From assembly GCA_015066515.1 (NCBI GenBank), contig SVOH01000001.1:124001-188000 (forward strand): a stretch of DNA of 64,000 nt, read 5' to 3'. The number at the start of each line of letters is the position of its first letter. Positions within the stretch are counted from its first letter, which is position 1. This document shows, one piece after another, positions 50,057 to 60,019 of this stretch. The position numbers and the translations under genes are program-made. This DNA comes from Oscillospiraceae bacterium. GTDB lineage: Bacteria > Bacillota > Clostridia > Oscillospirales > Acutalibacteraceae. The notes under the pieces were generated by a model that was given only the letters and a program-made list of their open reading frames with translations, was not told the DNA's origin and ran no database searches.

Positions 50057-50643
50057 ATACACCAAACAAATTAACACTTGGCAGAATGATTGCGACACCA
50101 ATTTTTATGGCAACAATGCTTATTGATTTTCCTTATCATTATGCTGTGTCACTTGTGCTTTTTGCACTGGCATCTCTTACCGATATGATTGACGGAAAAA
50201 TGGCAAGAAAGTATAATCTTGTTACCGATTTTGGCAAGTTTTTAGATCCTCTTGCCGACAAGATGCTTACCACTTCGGCTTACTTAGGTTTTATGTTCTT
50301 ATATAGCGCAAAGACAGGAAGCTACGGTTGGCAGATGACAACTATAGTATTTATTGTTTTATTCCGCGAGTTTATGGTGTCATCGCTTCGTCTTGTTACC
50401 GCAAAGGCAGGACTTGTTGTAGCGGCAAACATATGGGGCAAGCTTAAAACTGTCAGTCAAATGGTAGGACTTGTAGTGGCATTATTTGCCTACACGCTTA
50501 TCAGCGATTTTGGTTTATCACAAATCGAGGGCGTATGCGATATAATAATAATGGTATTGTTCTGGATTTCGGCAGTTCTTTGCGTAATTTCAGGACTTAT
50601 ATACCTAAACGAATGCAAGGGCTACATTAACACATCAAAATAA
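50053..50643 (+). CDS. pgsA: CDP-diacylglycerol-glycerol-3-phosphate 3-phosphatidyltransferase
   Basis: 196 residues, membrane-embedded CDP-alcohol phosphatidyltransferase making phosphatidylglycerol phosphate. The catalytic motif DxxDGxxAR...GxxxDxxxD is visible as DMIDGKMARKY..DFGKFLDPLADK. Phosphatidylglycerol is also the glycerol-phosphate donor for LtaS-type enzymes such as the one at 60020. Confidence 0.95.
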   Translation: MNTPNKLTLGRMIATPIFMATMLIDFPYHYAVSLVLFALASLTDMIDGKMARKYNLVTDFGKFLDPLADKMLTTSAYLGFMFLYSAKTGSYGWQMTTIVFIVLFREFMVSSLRLVTAKAGLVVAANIWGKLKTVSQMVGLVVALFAYTLISDFGLSQIEGVCDIIIMVLFWISAVLCVISGLIYLNECKGYINTSK

Positions 50644-50663
50644 TTTCCACGGAGTTGGTACAA

Positions 50664-51293
50664 TTGTTTGAACTACTTAGAGAAGATATTAAGGCTATAA
50701 AAGACCGAGACCCTGCGGCAAAATCAAGTTTAGAGATTTTTCTGCTGTATCCCGGTCTTAAAGCCATTAGAATGTACCGTCGCGCACACAAGCATTATTT
50801 AAAAGGACATTCCTTTAGAGCGCGTTATATTTCGCAAAAAGCCGCACGCAAAACCGGCATAGAAATTCACCCCGGCGCTACAATTGGTCGACGTTTAGTT
50901 ATAGACCACGGTACAGGTATTGTAATAGGTGAGACAACCGAAATCGGCGACGACGTACTTATTTATCAAGGTGTAACCTTGGGTGGTACAGGTAAAGACG
51001 TGGGCAAGCGTCACCCAACCATTGGTAACCGCGTTATGATAAGCGCAGGCTCAAAGGTTTTGGGTCCCATCAATATTGGTGACGATTCGCGCGTAGCGGC
51101 AGGCGCCGTTGTGCTTAAAGATGTTCCGCCAAATTCTACCGTTGTGGGTGTTCCCGCGCGAGTTGTGCGTCAAAACGGTAAAAAGGTTGAGGCTCAACCG
51201 CTTGACCAAATTCACATTCCAGACCCAGTTCAGCTTGAACTTGATGCTCTTAACAAAAAACTTAAAGAACTTGAAGCAAAAATAAAGGAGTAA
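50664..51293 (+). CDS. cysE: Serine O-acetyltransferase
   Basis: 209 residues. The N-terminal helical region is followed by a left-handed beta-helix of hexapeptide repeats (GIEIHPGATIGRRLVIDHG, then GVTLGGTGKDVGKRHPTIG) with the catalytic His and Asp. It makes O-acetylserine for cysteine. The start is TTG at 50664 with GGAG 9 bases upstream; this matches the family N-terminus better than a TTG at 50655. It is next to cysS, so cysteine supply and charging are co-expressed. Confidence 0.93.
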   Translation: MFELLREDIKAIKDRDPAAKSSLEIFLLYPGLKAIRMYRRAHKHYLKGHSFRARYISQKAARKTGIEIHPGATIGRRLVIDHGTGIVIGETTEIGDDVLIYQGVTLGGTGKDVGKRHPTIGNRVMISAGSKVLGPINIGDDSRVAAGAVVLKDVPPNSTVVGVPARVVRQNGKKVEAQPLDQIHIPDPVQLELDALNKKLKELEAKIKE

Positions 51294-51299
51294 TCCAAA

Positions 51300-52679
51300 A
51301 TGAAAATTTTTAATACACTTACACGACAAAAGGACGAACTCGTACCCATTACACCGGGCGAGGTAAAAATTTACGCTTGCGGTCCTACAGTTTATAACTA
51401 TATCCATATTGGTAATGCGCGTCCGCTTTGTGTGTTTGACGTATTGCGTCGATATTTAGAATGGCGCGGCTATAAGGTGAATTTTGTTCAAAACTTTACC
51501 GACATAGATGATAAGCTAATTAAAAAAGCGAACGAAGAGGGTATCACGGTACCCGAGGTTGCCGAGCGCTTTATAAAGGAATTTTGGGTAGATGCAAAGG
51601 GACTTAACGTTCGCGAGGCTACCACACATCCGCGCGCTACCGAAAATATTGACGAAATTAGGCGAATTATAAGCGAGCTTGTAGAAAAAGGTTATGCATA
51701 TACTGCAGGCGGCGACGTATATTTCCGTTCTAAAAAGTTTGACGAGTACGGTAAGCTTTCGCATCAGCCACTCGAGGACCTCGAGGCAGGCGCGCGTATT
51801 GCAACCGATGATATAAAGGAAGACCCAATGGACTTTTGTCTTTGGAAGGGCGCAAAACCGGGCGAGCCATATTGGGAGTCGCCTTGGGGACAGGGCAGAC
51901 CCGGCTGGCATATCGAGTGCTCTGCTATGGCAGAAAAATATCTTGGTAAAACAATCGATATTCACTGCGGCGGTCTTGACCTTATATTCCCACACCACGA
52001 AAATGAAATTGCGCAAAGTGAGTGTGCAAACGGCTGTGATTTTGCTCACTATTGGATGCACAACGGCTTTATAAATGTTGATAATCACAAAATGTCAAAA
52101 TCACTCGGTAATTTCTTTACCGTTCGTGACGTTGCCGAAAAATATGGCTATGAGCCGATTCGTTATCTTATGATTTCATCACAGTATCGCGGACCGATTA
52201 ACTATTCCGTTGACATTATAGAGCAGGGTAAAAACGCACTCGAACGTCTTTATACCTGCCGCAATAACATCGATTTCGCATTGCAAAGTGCGGCTGACGG
52301 CGGCGAAATTCCTGCATTTATCGAGGAAAGAAAGCAAGAATTTATAACAGCTATGGACGATGACCTTAATACAGCCGACGCACTCGCTGCAGTATTTACA
52401 CTTGTTCGTGACATTAACACTGCTATTGCAAACGGTGCAGGCAAAGCAACACTTGTTGCTTGTGCTGATGTATTCGACGAGCTTACAGGCGTGTTGGGTC
52501 TTGTGTATAATCGTAAAACCGAAGCGCTTGACAGCGAAATCGAAGAGCTTATTGCTGAGCGTACTGAAGCACGTAAAAATCGCGATTTCAAAACAGCCGA
52601 CGAAATTCGTGACAAGCTAAAAGAAATGGGCATCATTCTTGAAGATACCCCACAGGGCGTAAAATGGACCAGAGCATAA
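51300..52679 (+). CDS. cysS: Cysteinyl-tRNA synthetase
   Basis: 459 residues, class I synthetase. CGPTVYNYIHIGNARP holds the HIGH-type motif and first zinc Cys; HIECSAMAEKYLG, HCGGLDLIFPHHENE and KMSKSLGN follow. The length is standard. Ends overlapping the next methyltransferase gene by 16 bases. Confidence 0.96.
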   Translation: MKIFNTLTRQKDELVPITPGEVKIYACGPTVYNYIHIGNARPLCVFDVLRRYLEWRGYKVNFVQNFTDIDDKLIKKANEEGITVPEVAERFIKEFWVDAKGLNVREATTHPRATENIDEIRRIISELVEKGYAYTAGGDVYFRSKKFDEYGKLSHQPLEDLEAGARIATDDIKEDPMDFCLWKGAKPGEPYWESPWGQGRPGWHIECSAMAEKYLGKTIDIHCGGLDLIFPHHENEIAQSECANGCDFAHYWMHNGFINVDNHKMSKSLGNFFTVRDVAEKYGYEPIRYLMISSQYRGPINYSVDIIEQGKNALERLYTCRNNIDFALQSAADGGEIPAFIEERKQEFITAMDDDLNTADALAAVFTLVRDINTAIANGAGKATLVACADVFDELTGVLGLVYNRKTEALDSEIEELIAERTEARKNRDFKTADEIRDKLKEMGIILEDTPQGVKWTRA

Positions 52680-53398
52680 AGCGTGAGCCTATTGGCGAAG
52701 GTAAGTTTTTATACGTGTCGCCGCACCATACATTTGGTACCGACGCCGTATTGCTTAAGCATTTTGCTAAAGCTAGAAAAAACGACAAAGCAGTCGACCT
52801 TGGTACAGGCTGTGGCATAATTGCATTTTTAATGCTTCGTGACGGAAATTGCCAAGAGGTATACGGCGTTGATATTTCAAACGAGGCGATAGAGCTTGCA
52901 AAAATGACCAAGCAAGACTTTGGTTTTGAAAAGTTTATTCCCGTACTGTCTGATCTAAAGAATTTAAAGGGTAAGGTGCCATTTGGATGCAACACGCTTG
53001 TTACCTGTAATCCGCCATATAAGGCACCCGGTGCAGGAATAAAAAATCCCGACGGTGTAAAAAGTGTGGCTCGTCACGAGGTAGAATGCACACTCGAGGA
53101 TATAATTTCTGTATCGGCACGTCTTTTGCAAACGGGCGGCAGGCTTTGTATGTGTCAGCGTCCCGAACGACTAGCTGAAATGATGGATCTTATGCGTAAA
53201 TACAAGGTAGAGCCCAAAAGACTTCGCCTTGTGTGTAAGTGTGTGGGGCAGGCACCGTGGTTGGTTTTGCTTGAAGGTAAGCGTTGTGCAAATACAGCTC
53301 TTACAATAGAACCGACCCTTTACGTCGAGGACGGAAACGGAAATTTTTCTGAAGAAATGATAGATATTTACGGAAGCTATAAGGAAGCGTATTTATAA
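52664..53398 (+). CDS. tRNA1(Val) adenine N6-methyltransferase-like protein
   Basis: 244 residues, TrmN6/YfiC-YabB-type methyltransferase. SAM-binding AVDLGTGCGIIAFLML and the adenine-methylation motif TCNPPYKAPG are present, with the family N-terminus PHHTFGTDAVLLKHF. It is followed by rsmI with a 1-base overlap, the same pair as yabB-yabC in Bacillus. The exact target nucleotide is inferred from the family. Confidence 0.87.
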   Translation: MDQSIKREPIGEGKFLYVSPHHTFGTDAVLLKHFAKARKNDKAVDLGTGCGIIAFLMLRDGNCQEVYGVDISNEAIELAKMTKQDFGFEKFIPVLSDLKNLKGKVPFGCNTLVTCNPPYKAPGAGIKNPDGVKSVARHEVECTLEDIISVSARLLQTGGRLCMCQRPERLAEMMDLMRKYKVEPKRLRLVCKCVGQAPWLVLLEGKRCANTALTIEPTLYVEDGNGNFSEEMIDIYGSYKEAYL

Positions 53399-54219
53399 TG
53401 GCTGGAAAACTTTATATAGTGGGTACTCCTATAGGCAATCTTGAGGATTTTTCTCCCCGTGCTAAGCGAATACTTAGTGAGGTAGATTTTATTGCGGCAG
53501 AGGACACTCGTGTTACAGTAAAACTACTCAATCATCTTGGAATATCAAAACCTATGGTTGCATATTTTGAGCATAATAAAAAAGAGCGTGGCAATACCGT
53601 TATTGAAAGAATGCTTTCGGGCGAGGTTTGCGCAATAGTTACCGATGCAGGAATGCCTGCTATATCTGACCCGGGTGAAGATTTAATCCGTGAATGTCAC
53701 GAGCGTGGCATTGCGGTAGAATCGGTGCCGGGTCCTACTGCGTTTGCAACGGCGCTTGCACTTTCGGGAATGCCTAGCGGTAGATTTTGCTTTGAAGGCT
53801 TTTTGTCGGTGAATAAGCCGTCAAGAAAAAAGCATCTCGAAGAGGTGAAAACCGAACGCCGCACTTTGATTTTTTACGAAGCACCTCACAAATTGATACG
53901 CACCCTTGTTGATATGTACGAGGTGTTTGGCGACCGCAATGTTGCGATTGTCCGTGAAATCACAAAAATTCACGAAACAGTGATGAGGACAAGCTTTTCC
54001 GAGGCAATAGAGTTCTACAAAGAAAACGAGCCTCGCGGAGAATATGTTTTGATTATTGAAGGGGCCAAAGAGGAAACTGTTGTTTATTGTCTTGACGATG
54101 CTGTAAAGCTTGCAAAGAGGCTAATAAATGACGGACTGTCAGCATCTGCTGCTGCCAAAGAGGCAGCAAATGTAACCGGTATTAAGAAAAGCGAAATATA
54201 TAAAACGATGTTGGGGTAG
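53398..54219 (+). CDS. rsmI: 16S rRNA 2'-O-methyltransferase RsmI
   Basis: 273 residues, tetrapyrrole-methylase fold. LYIVGTPIGNLEDFSPRAKR, AAEDTRVTVKLLNHL, SDPGEDLIREC and SVPGPTAFATALALSG are diagnostic. It methylates the ribose of C1402 of 16S rRNA. The start overlaps the preceding stop (TAATG). Confidence 0.95.
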   Translation: MAGKLYIVGTPIGNLEDFSPRAKRILSEVDFIAAEDTRVTVKLLNHLGISKPMVAYFEHNKKERGNTVIERMLSGEVCAIVTDAGMPAISDPGEDLIRECHERGIAVESVPGPTAFATALALSGMPSGRFCFEGFLSVNKPSRKKHLEEVKTERRTLIFYEAPHKLIRTLVDMYEVFGDRNVAIVREITKIHETVMRTSFSEAIEFYKENEPRGEYVLIIEGAKEETVVYCLDDAVKLAKRLINDGLSASAAAKEAANVTGIKKSEIYKTMLG

Positions 54220-54224
54220 CTAAA

Positions 54225-55235
54225 ATGAAACTTTCCGAAACAACGGTTAAAAGAAGCAACAATCTTCAGCTTATGAGATTTGTTGCGGCAGTAATGGTTA
54301 TTTTTGCCCATTCATATGCCATATCCGGTAGCAATTTGGGGTCCGATTATATTGATAGACATACAAATGGTTTAATATCGATAGGCGGAATAAGTGTAAC
54401 GTTATTTTTCCTTTGTAGCGGTTATCTTATTTCAAAAAGTATCTTTCGTACCGATAAATTCATTGACTATATAAAAGCCAGACTTATACGCTTAATGCCC
54501 CCACTTTGGTTTGTGGTTGTGCTTTCAATAGTTTTGGGAGCTGGTATAACAACGGTATCTCTAACAGACTATTTTACAAATATAAATACATATAAATATC
54601 TGCTAAACGGGTTGCTGCTTCCTATTCATGATCTACCCGGTGTTTTTACGGCCAATAAATACGGAACAACCGTTAACGGAGCGTTGTGGACCTTACCGGT
54701 AGAATTTGCATGTTACATAGCTTGTTACATTTTTTACAAATTAAAGCTACTTGATAAAAAAAGATTTTGTTATACAATTCCGATAGTAATATTAGTTCTG
54801 ATTTTTGAAAAACAATTGCCGGGTCTATTGGGTGCTATGGTAAGACCTTGTGTGTTTTTTTACATAGGTATGCTTTACTATGTATATCGCGAACATATTG
54901 AACTTAATATAAAGATAGTGCCTGTGGCGGCTTGCTTACTTATAGCGGCATATTTTGTTCCGTTTTTAATAAAACCGGCTATGCTTTTGTTGTGGCCATA
55001 TATTTTGTTTACTGTTTGGTTTGCCATTCCGCAATGCTCAGACCGCATGGGAAAAACAGGCGATATTTCGTATGGTCTGTATTTATGGGGGTTTGTGGTG
55101 CAACAATTTTTGTCACATATATTTGGGGGGCAAATGCCACAATTATTAAATTTTGTGCTGTCGTTGCTTATAGCGTGTGTGCTGGCAACAGCAACATTCT
55201 TGTTGACAGAAAAGCCCTTTTTAAAAAAGAAATGA
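54225..55235 (+). CDS. Acyltransferase 3 family membrane protein
   Basis: 336 residues with about ten membrane segments. The N-terminal motif NNLQLMRFVAAVMVIFAHSY contains the conserved R..A...V...H of acyltransferase 3 (OafA-type) proteins that acetylate or succinylate extracellular polysaccharides and wall polymers. It sits 5 bases after rsmI and 15 before the LCP gene, at the head of the envelope cluster. Its target is unknown. Confidence 0.85.
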   Translation: MKLSETTVKRSNNLQLMRFVAAVMVIFAHSYAISGSNLGSDYIDRHTNGLISIGGISVTLFFLCSGYLISKSIFRTDKFIDYIKARLIRLMPPLWFVVVLSIVLGAGITTVSLTDYFTNINTYKYLLNGLLLPIHDLPGVFTANKYGTTVNGALWTLPVEFACYIACYIFYKLKLLDKKRFCYTIPIVILVLIFEKQLPGLLGAMVRPCVFFYIGMLYYVYREHIELNIKIVPVAACLLIAAYFVPFLIKPAMLLLWPYILFTVWFAIPQCSDRMGKTGDISYGLYLWGFVVQQFLSHIFGGQMPQLLNFVLSLLIACVLATATFLLTEKPFLKKK

Positions 55236-55250
55236 TTATGGTGGTGCAGT

Positions 55251-56861
55251 ATGAACGAAAAGGATAATTTTGACTATAATTTTGATGAAAAATATGAGGA
55301 AATTATTGCCGCAATGCAGAAAAAGCAACAAGACGAATACGAGGATATTGTATCTGACTCCAGTCTTAAGGCGGGCAAACATACCTTTGAAGATATAAGC
55401 TCAAATTCGCATAAAAAAGGCTTTAAAGCGTGGTGGAAACATCTTACACGTGGAAAAAAAGCGGCGCTTATAAGCCTTACAAGCGTAATTTTGGTTGTTG
55501 CAATATTGCTTGGCTGGTTTTTCAGCTATTTTAACTATAATTATAATTCTATAACAACCGACCCAAATCAATTAGGCTTTACCGACGTTAAAGAAAAGGG
55601 CGTTATAAATATAGCACTTTTTGGTGTTGACTCACGTGATGAAACTGTATTTAAAGGTAATACTGACAGTATTATGATATTAAGTCTTAATACCAATACC
55701 AAAAAGGTTAAGATTTTTTCTATTATGCGTGATACTCTGGTTCCTATGGAGTATCAGGGAAAAAGTTATTTTGGAAAGATAAATTCAGCATATTCAAAGG
55801 GCCCTGAGCACGCGATAAAAACCATAAATCAGGCCTTTGATTTAGACATATCGGAATACGCAACGGTTAACTTTTACGGTATGACCGATATAATAGATGC
55901 AGTAGGCGGAATTAATGCTACCATAACCAAGGACGAGCTTACCTGGAAGGGTCACGGTAATCCAAATCTTAATAACTGTATGGATGAGATTTGCAGGGAA
56001 ATGGGCCTTAACGCCAAGGATTATTATATTCATACCGCAGGCGAACAGGTGCTAAACGGCGTTCAGGCTACGGCATACGCACGTATCAGACACTGTACAA
56101 GTGTATGGGGAACACGCGATGACTTTGGTCGTACCGACCGCCAACGCCATGTTATGCAGGAATTATTCAACAAAGCGATTACTATGAAAAAAACACAGTA
56201 TGTATCGCTTGCAAAGGCGCTTATTCCCTGTAGCGAAACATCACTTTCTTATACTGATATTGTTGGTCTTGCTACCAACATATTGCTCAGTTCCCCAACC
56301 TTTGAGCAGTACCGCTTACCACCATCAGATCATCAAAGCGAATTTTTAATGAAGAGTCCTACCGGATACGGTTCTATAATATACTATGATATCGGCTACG
56401 TTGCAAAAATGTTGAACTCAATGATATATGACGATTTAACTATGGAGCAGTATATTGAACAACATCCAATCGAAACAAATAACTGGTATTATGAAATGAC
56501 TGGAACCACGGGCAAAAGACCTTCAGCGGGCACAAACTCAGCACCTCAAGTTACAACCCCGAGTGAGCCTGTCGATGACAATGAATCTAATATAACCAGT
56601 AGCGAAGAGGATACCCCAAGTGACGACGATACCAGTAGTGAAGAGGATACCTCAAGTGATGAAAACACAAGCAGTGAGGATGGTACTTCTAGTGACGAAA
56701 ATACGTCAAGCGATATATCAAGCGATGAGCAAACCAGTAGCGAAGAAACTCCGTCTAAAACGCCTGAATCGTCCGATACTCCCGGTGAGGAGGGACCTGC
56801 TACGCCACCAACCGATACTCCGACGGCACCGACTAATCCAGAAGACAATACTACTCCATAA
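55251..56861 (+). CDS. LytR-CpsA-Psr (LCP) family wall-polymer ligase
   Basis: 536 residues. A cytoplasmic N-terminus (~1-70), one membrane segment (~73-95) and an external LCP domain (~115-340) with FGVDSRDE, NTDSIMILSLNTNTKKVKIF, SIMRDTLVPM and GRTDRQRHVM, carrying the conserved Asp and Arg residues. LCP enzymes move undecaprenyl-linked polymers onto peptidoglycan. The last ~110 residues are an unusual Ser/Asp/Glu/Thr tail made of repeats like TSSDENTSSE, ending in Pro/Thr. Neighbours suggest it attaches a glycerol-phosphate or acylated polymer. Confidence 0.9.
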   Translation: MNEKDNFDYNFDEKYEEIIAAMQKKQQDEYEDIVSDSSLKAGKHTFEDISSNSHKKGFKAWWKHLTRGKKAALISLTSVILVVAILLGWFFSYFNYNYNSITTDPNQLGFTDVKEKGVINIALFGVDSRDETVFKGNTDSIMILSLNTNTKKVKIFSIMRDTLVPMEYQGKSYFGKINSAYSKGPEHAIKTINQAFDLDISEYATVNFYGMTDIIDAVGGINATITKDELTWKGHGNPNLNNCMDEICREMGLNAKDYYIHTAGEQVLNGVQATAYARIRHCTSVWGTRDDFGRTDRQRHVMQELFNKAITMKKTQYVSLAKALIPCSETSLSYTDIVGLATNILLSSPTFEQYRLPPSDHQSEFLMKSPTGYGSIIYYDIGYVAKMLNSMIYDDLTMEQYIEQHPIETNNWYYEMTGTTGKRPSAGTNSAPQVTTPSEPVDDNESNITSSEEDTPSDDDTSSEEDTSSDENTSSEDGTSSDENTSSDISSDEQTSSEETPSKTPESSDTPGEEGPATPPTDTPTAPTNPEDNTTP

Positions 56862-56877
56862 CCAAGGAGGCAATTAA

Positions 56878-57063
56878 GTGAAAAACAAAGCCACAAACTG
56901 TGAAAGCTGCGCAAATTATATTTATGATGCCGAATATGACGAGTATTATTGTGATTGTCGATTAGACGAGGACGAAATGTCACGTTTTTTAACCTCGCAA
57001 ACCTTTAACTGTCCGTATTACAATTTTTATGATGAATATAAAATTGTACAAAAACAAAACTGA
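56878..57063 (+). CDS. Small cysteine-containing protein (DUF6472-like)
   Basis: 61 residues from GTG at 56878 with AAGGAGG upstream. CESCANYIYDAEYDEYYCDC and a later NCPYYNFYDEYKIV make a four-cysteine putative zinc site. I recognise it as the small DUF6472-type family found in Clostridia; function unknown. It is 16 bases after the LCP gene and 13 before plsC. Confidence 0.7.
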   Translation: MKNKATNCESCANYIYDAEYDEYYCDCRLDEDEMSRFLTSQTFNCPYYNFYDEYKIVQKQN

Positions 57064-57076
57064 AAGGCGAAAAATT

Positions 57077-57895
57077 ATGCTAAAAATATATGCAGTTATA
57101 GCGGCAGTGATAACGCTGTTGCTAGATATTCCACTAGAGCTTTTTAAGCAAGAATATTCGTGGTGGCTAGTTCCGGTCGTGCTTATAGCAAGCTTTGTTG
57201 CGTTAATAATTTTACATATAGCAGTGCTAGCTATAAGCATATTGACCGTTAATTTAAACAAACCTCCGCGCGACACCAATTTCTTTCGCTTTTTGGTAAA
57301 AGTGTTTTTGCAGATAGCGCTACCAATACTTAGGGTAAAGGTACATGTGACCGGTATCGACAAAATTCCAGAAGACGAACCGTTTTTGCTGGTGTGCAAC
57401 CATATACACGATCTTGATCCGGCGATTATTTATTACGCAGTACCAAATTCACGTCTTGCTTTTATTGCTAAGCGAGAGGTTCGTGATTTGTATCCGTTTA
57501 TTTATAAAGCGTTACACAAGTTAAACGGCTTGCCAATCGACCGTGAAAACAATCGAGAAGCGGCAAAAACTATAATCAATGCAACAAAACTTATTAAGGA
57601 AAAAACCAACTCGGTAGCTATTTTTCCGGAAGGATACGTAAGTCTTAGTGGCGAATTATTGCCAATTCGTAACGGTGCACTTAAAATTGCCACAAAATCT
57701 CAGAGCAAGATAGTAGTTTGCACACTTTGGGGAACTAAAGAAATACCAAAAAATCTATTGCGCAGAAAAACCGACATCTATTTTGACGTGTTAGAAATTA
57801 TTGAAACAAGCGATAACAAACACACAGTAGAACTTGGTGATCATATTCACGAAATAATGGATGTGAATCTTCGAAAGGTTAAAGAGAAAGAATGA
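57077..57895 (+). CDS. plsC: 1-acyl-sn-glycerol-3-phosphate acyltransferase
   Basis: 272 residues. Two N-terminal membrane segments, then the PlsC domain with the catalytic HX4D in CNHIHDLDP, the substrate motif PIDRENNREAA and FPEGYVSLSGE. It makes phosphatidic acid. The ATG at 57077 has GAAAGG upstream; an upstream in-frame start lies inside the preceding gene. The end overlaps the DUF2142 gene (ATGA). Confidence 0.9.
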   Translation: MLKIYAVIAAVITLLLDIPLELFKQEYSWWLVPVVLIASFVALIILHIAVLAISILTVNLNKPPRDTNFFRFLVKVFLQIALPILRVKVHVTGIDKIPEDEPFLLVCNHIHDLDPAIIYYAVPNSRLAFIAKREVRDLYPFIYKALHKLNGLPIDRENNREAAKTIINATKLIKEKTNSVAIFPEGYVSLSGELLPIRNGALKIATKSQSKIVVCTLWGTKEIPKNLLRRKTDIYFDVLEIIETSDNKHTVELGDHIHEIMDVNLRKVKEKE

Positions 57896-59970
57896 AAAAA
57901 AGAATAATCTTTTCCTCGCTTGTCGGCGCAGTGGTGTTTTTGATTGCTTTTGCGGTGTTGTGTCCATCTGTTACATTACAATATTTAAAACCTGAAGGCT
58001 CGTCCTTTTTTCAATACGACAATGTTTTTGAAAGTGATACCGTACAACAAACCGACTCCGGCAAGGTAGCACAATACAAAGTGCCAACAGAATCGGTTGC
58101 CAGGGGGGTAGAAGCAGAGTTAACTTGCGCGGTAGATACATATACAAAAATCAAAGTTGAGTTTGCCACTGACGAAACGTTTTCTGATTTACAAACCACT
58201 GAAATATGTTTTTATAAAGACGATATCGAGGCTTGTGCCGAAATAGGTGCAAAATATGTAAGGATATATTTTGATGAGAATACACCTATACAAAAGGTGC
58301 TTTTTTATGAAAATGCTCCGCTTACTGCCACTCGCCCATTAAAAATAGGTGTTGGACGATATTTTGCCGTTGCAGTCTTTTCGGCGATAGCGTTTGCGGT
58401 GATGTTTTTTGCAGACGTGAAATTCAATTTATTAGAAAAATCTATTGCATGTTTTAAAAATAAAAGAACAAGAATTATCACCCTTATAATAATGCTTGTT
58501 TCGGCCTTGATGGTTTCTGCTTTGGCAGAAATAGTTTTGCGTATGTTTATTGGTCCGGACTCTATCGGACGAAACTTTAATTTAGCAAGTTTTGGTACTT
58601 TTGCAATTGTTTTTGTTACGATAGTCATCTTTGTTTTTGAAAGAAAAAATTTTGCGACAAAGCCCGAGCGGGCTGTTGCAATGATTGTGTTGGCGGTAGG
58701 TTGTTTGATAATTTTTACAGAGCCCTTTAGCCACAACAGTTCAGACGAGGATTCTCACTATTATTGGGCTGTTCAAAATTCGTTTTATGACGAGGCATAT
58801 CTTTCGGAATCGGACTACAACGTGCGTTATACTATCGGTTTTTCTTTAGCAGATTCTCATGCACTTGAGCCTAGCTTGCAAAAGGTTGTCACAATGAATG
58901 AAAACGATGCAGCGGTAACATACGCAAGGCAAAGTTCTTCAAGCCTTCCACACAAAGCGGCTGGAATTCTTATTGCTGTTGCCCGACTTTTTGGCGCATC
59001 TTTTTGGGAAAAATTTGTAATTGGTCAGTTTGGTATGCTTCTTGTTTATGCTACGACCGTATATTTTGCAATAAAAAAGCTAAAAAGCGGCAAGATGATA
59101 TTGTCGGTGATAGCACTTTTGCCTACCAATATTGTATTGGCGTCAAATTATTCTTACGACCCGTGGGTTACAGGTTTTTCGATGCTGGGAGTGGCGTATT
59201 TTGTTAGTGAAATACAACAGCCCGAAAAGGAAATAACTGTTTGGGAAACGGTTGTTATGTGCGGTGCATTTGTTTTGGCGGCAATTCCCAAACAAATATT
59301 TGTGCTATTGATGCTTTTGCCGATATTTATGTTTAAGAGGTGGAGTAGCAAAAACGAAAAAAGACGTTATTATTTAATTTTTGCGGCCTTTTTTGCGTTG
59401 ATGTTTGTATTGTTCTTATTACGTGCTTACAGCTCAGCGACAGGCTCGGGAGATGTGCGCGGGGGCGCTGTTAACCCGTCGGAACAAATCGCTTATATTT
59501 TTAGTAATCCACTCGAATACACCAAAACACTGTTAAGGTTTTTGGCGGAGTATGTATCTCCTGCTAATGCAAACAAATGCATAAACTTTTTCTCATATCT
59601 TGGTGACGGCAAAAGTCCTGTAATATTTGCATTGGCATTAATTTTCTGTGCGTTAACAGACAAAAACGAAACTAATAGATTTAAAGGCCACACAATAATT
59701 ACGATAATAGTTATAGCAATCGAATTTGCGTTGGTGTGTCTGATTGCGACTGCTCTTTATATTTCGTTTACACCGGTTGGTCACGGAACAATAAATGGTT
59801 GTCATCAGCGGTACCTAGTGCCGTTGCTTGCTCCGTTTGCATTGTTGATTGCTAACCCCGGATTTGTTATAACCAAAAACCAAGCGGTATATAACGGAGT
59901 GGTTTTAGCGATGGTAGCGACAACCTTGATTTACAAAACATTGATGGTTGTTACTTGGCCAATGCTTTAG
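57892..59970 (+). CDS. DUF2142 family membrane protein
   Basis: 692 residues with about thirteen membrane segments and an external loop after the first. The DUF2142 motif HNSSDEDSHYYWAVQNSFYD near residue 285 is the acidic loop of GT-C-like glycosyltransferases. The likely role is adding a sugar from a lipid carrier to a wall polymer, but this is inference; the family is uncharacterised. Overlaps plsC. Confidence 0.8.
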   Translation: MKKRIIFSSLVGAVVFLIAFAVLCPSVTLQYLKPEGSSFFQYDNVFESDTVQQTDSGKVAQYKVPTESVARGVEAELTCAVDTYTKIKVEFATDETFSDLQTTEICFYKDDIEACAEIGAKYVRIYFDENTPIQKVLFYENAPLTATRPLKIGVGRYFAVAVFSAIAFAVMFFADVKFNLLEKSIACFKNKRTRIITLIIMLVSALMVSALAEIVLRMFIGPDSIGRNFNLASFGTFAIVFVTIVIFVFERKNFATKPERAVAMIVLAVGCLIIFTEPFSHNSSDEDSHYYWAVQNSFYDEAYLSESDYNVRYTIGFSLADSHALEPSLQKVVTMNENDAAVTYARQSSSSLPHKAAGILIAVARLFGASFWEKFVIGQFGMLLVYATTVYFAIKKLKSGKMILSVIALLPTNIVLASNYSYDPWVTGFSMLGVAYFVSEIQQPEKEITVWETVVMCGAFVLAAIPKQIFVLLMLLPIFMFKRWSSKNEKRRYYLIFAAFFALMFVLFLLRAYSSATGSGDVRGGAVNPSEQIAYIFSNPLEYTKTLLRFLAEYVSPANANKCINFFSYLGDGKSPVIFALALIFCALTDKNETNRFKGHTIITIIVIAIEFALVCLIATALYISFTPVGHGTINGCHQRYLVPLLAPFALLIANPGFVITKNQAVYNGVVLAMVATTLIYKTLMVVTWPML

Positions 59971-59980
59971 CGAATATATA

Positions 59981-60012
59981 AAACCCTGCTTACTATTGTA
60001 AGCAGGGTTTAG
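59981..60012. terminator. Bidirectional terminator between the DUF2142 and sulfatase genes
   Basis: AAACCCTGCTTA / TAAGCAGGGTTT with a 6-base loop; it serves the convergent genes. Confidence 0.88.
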
Positions 60013-60019
60013 TTTATTG

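Noticed and set aside
56546-56983. A 145-codon antisense frame opposite the LCP tail
   Set aside because: Its Ser/Leu/Val repeats mirror the repetitive Ser/Asp/Glu codons of the LCP gene.
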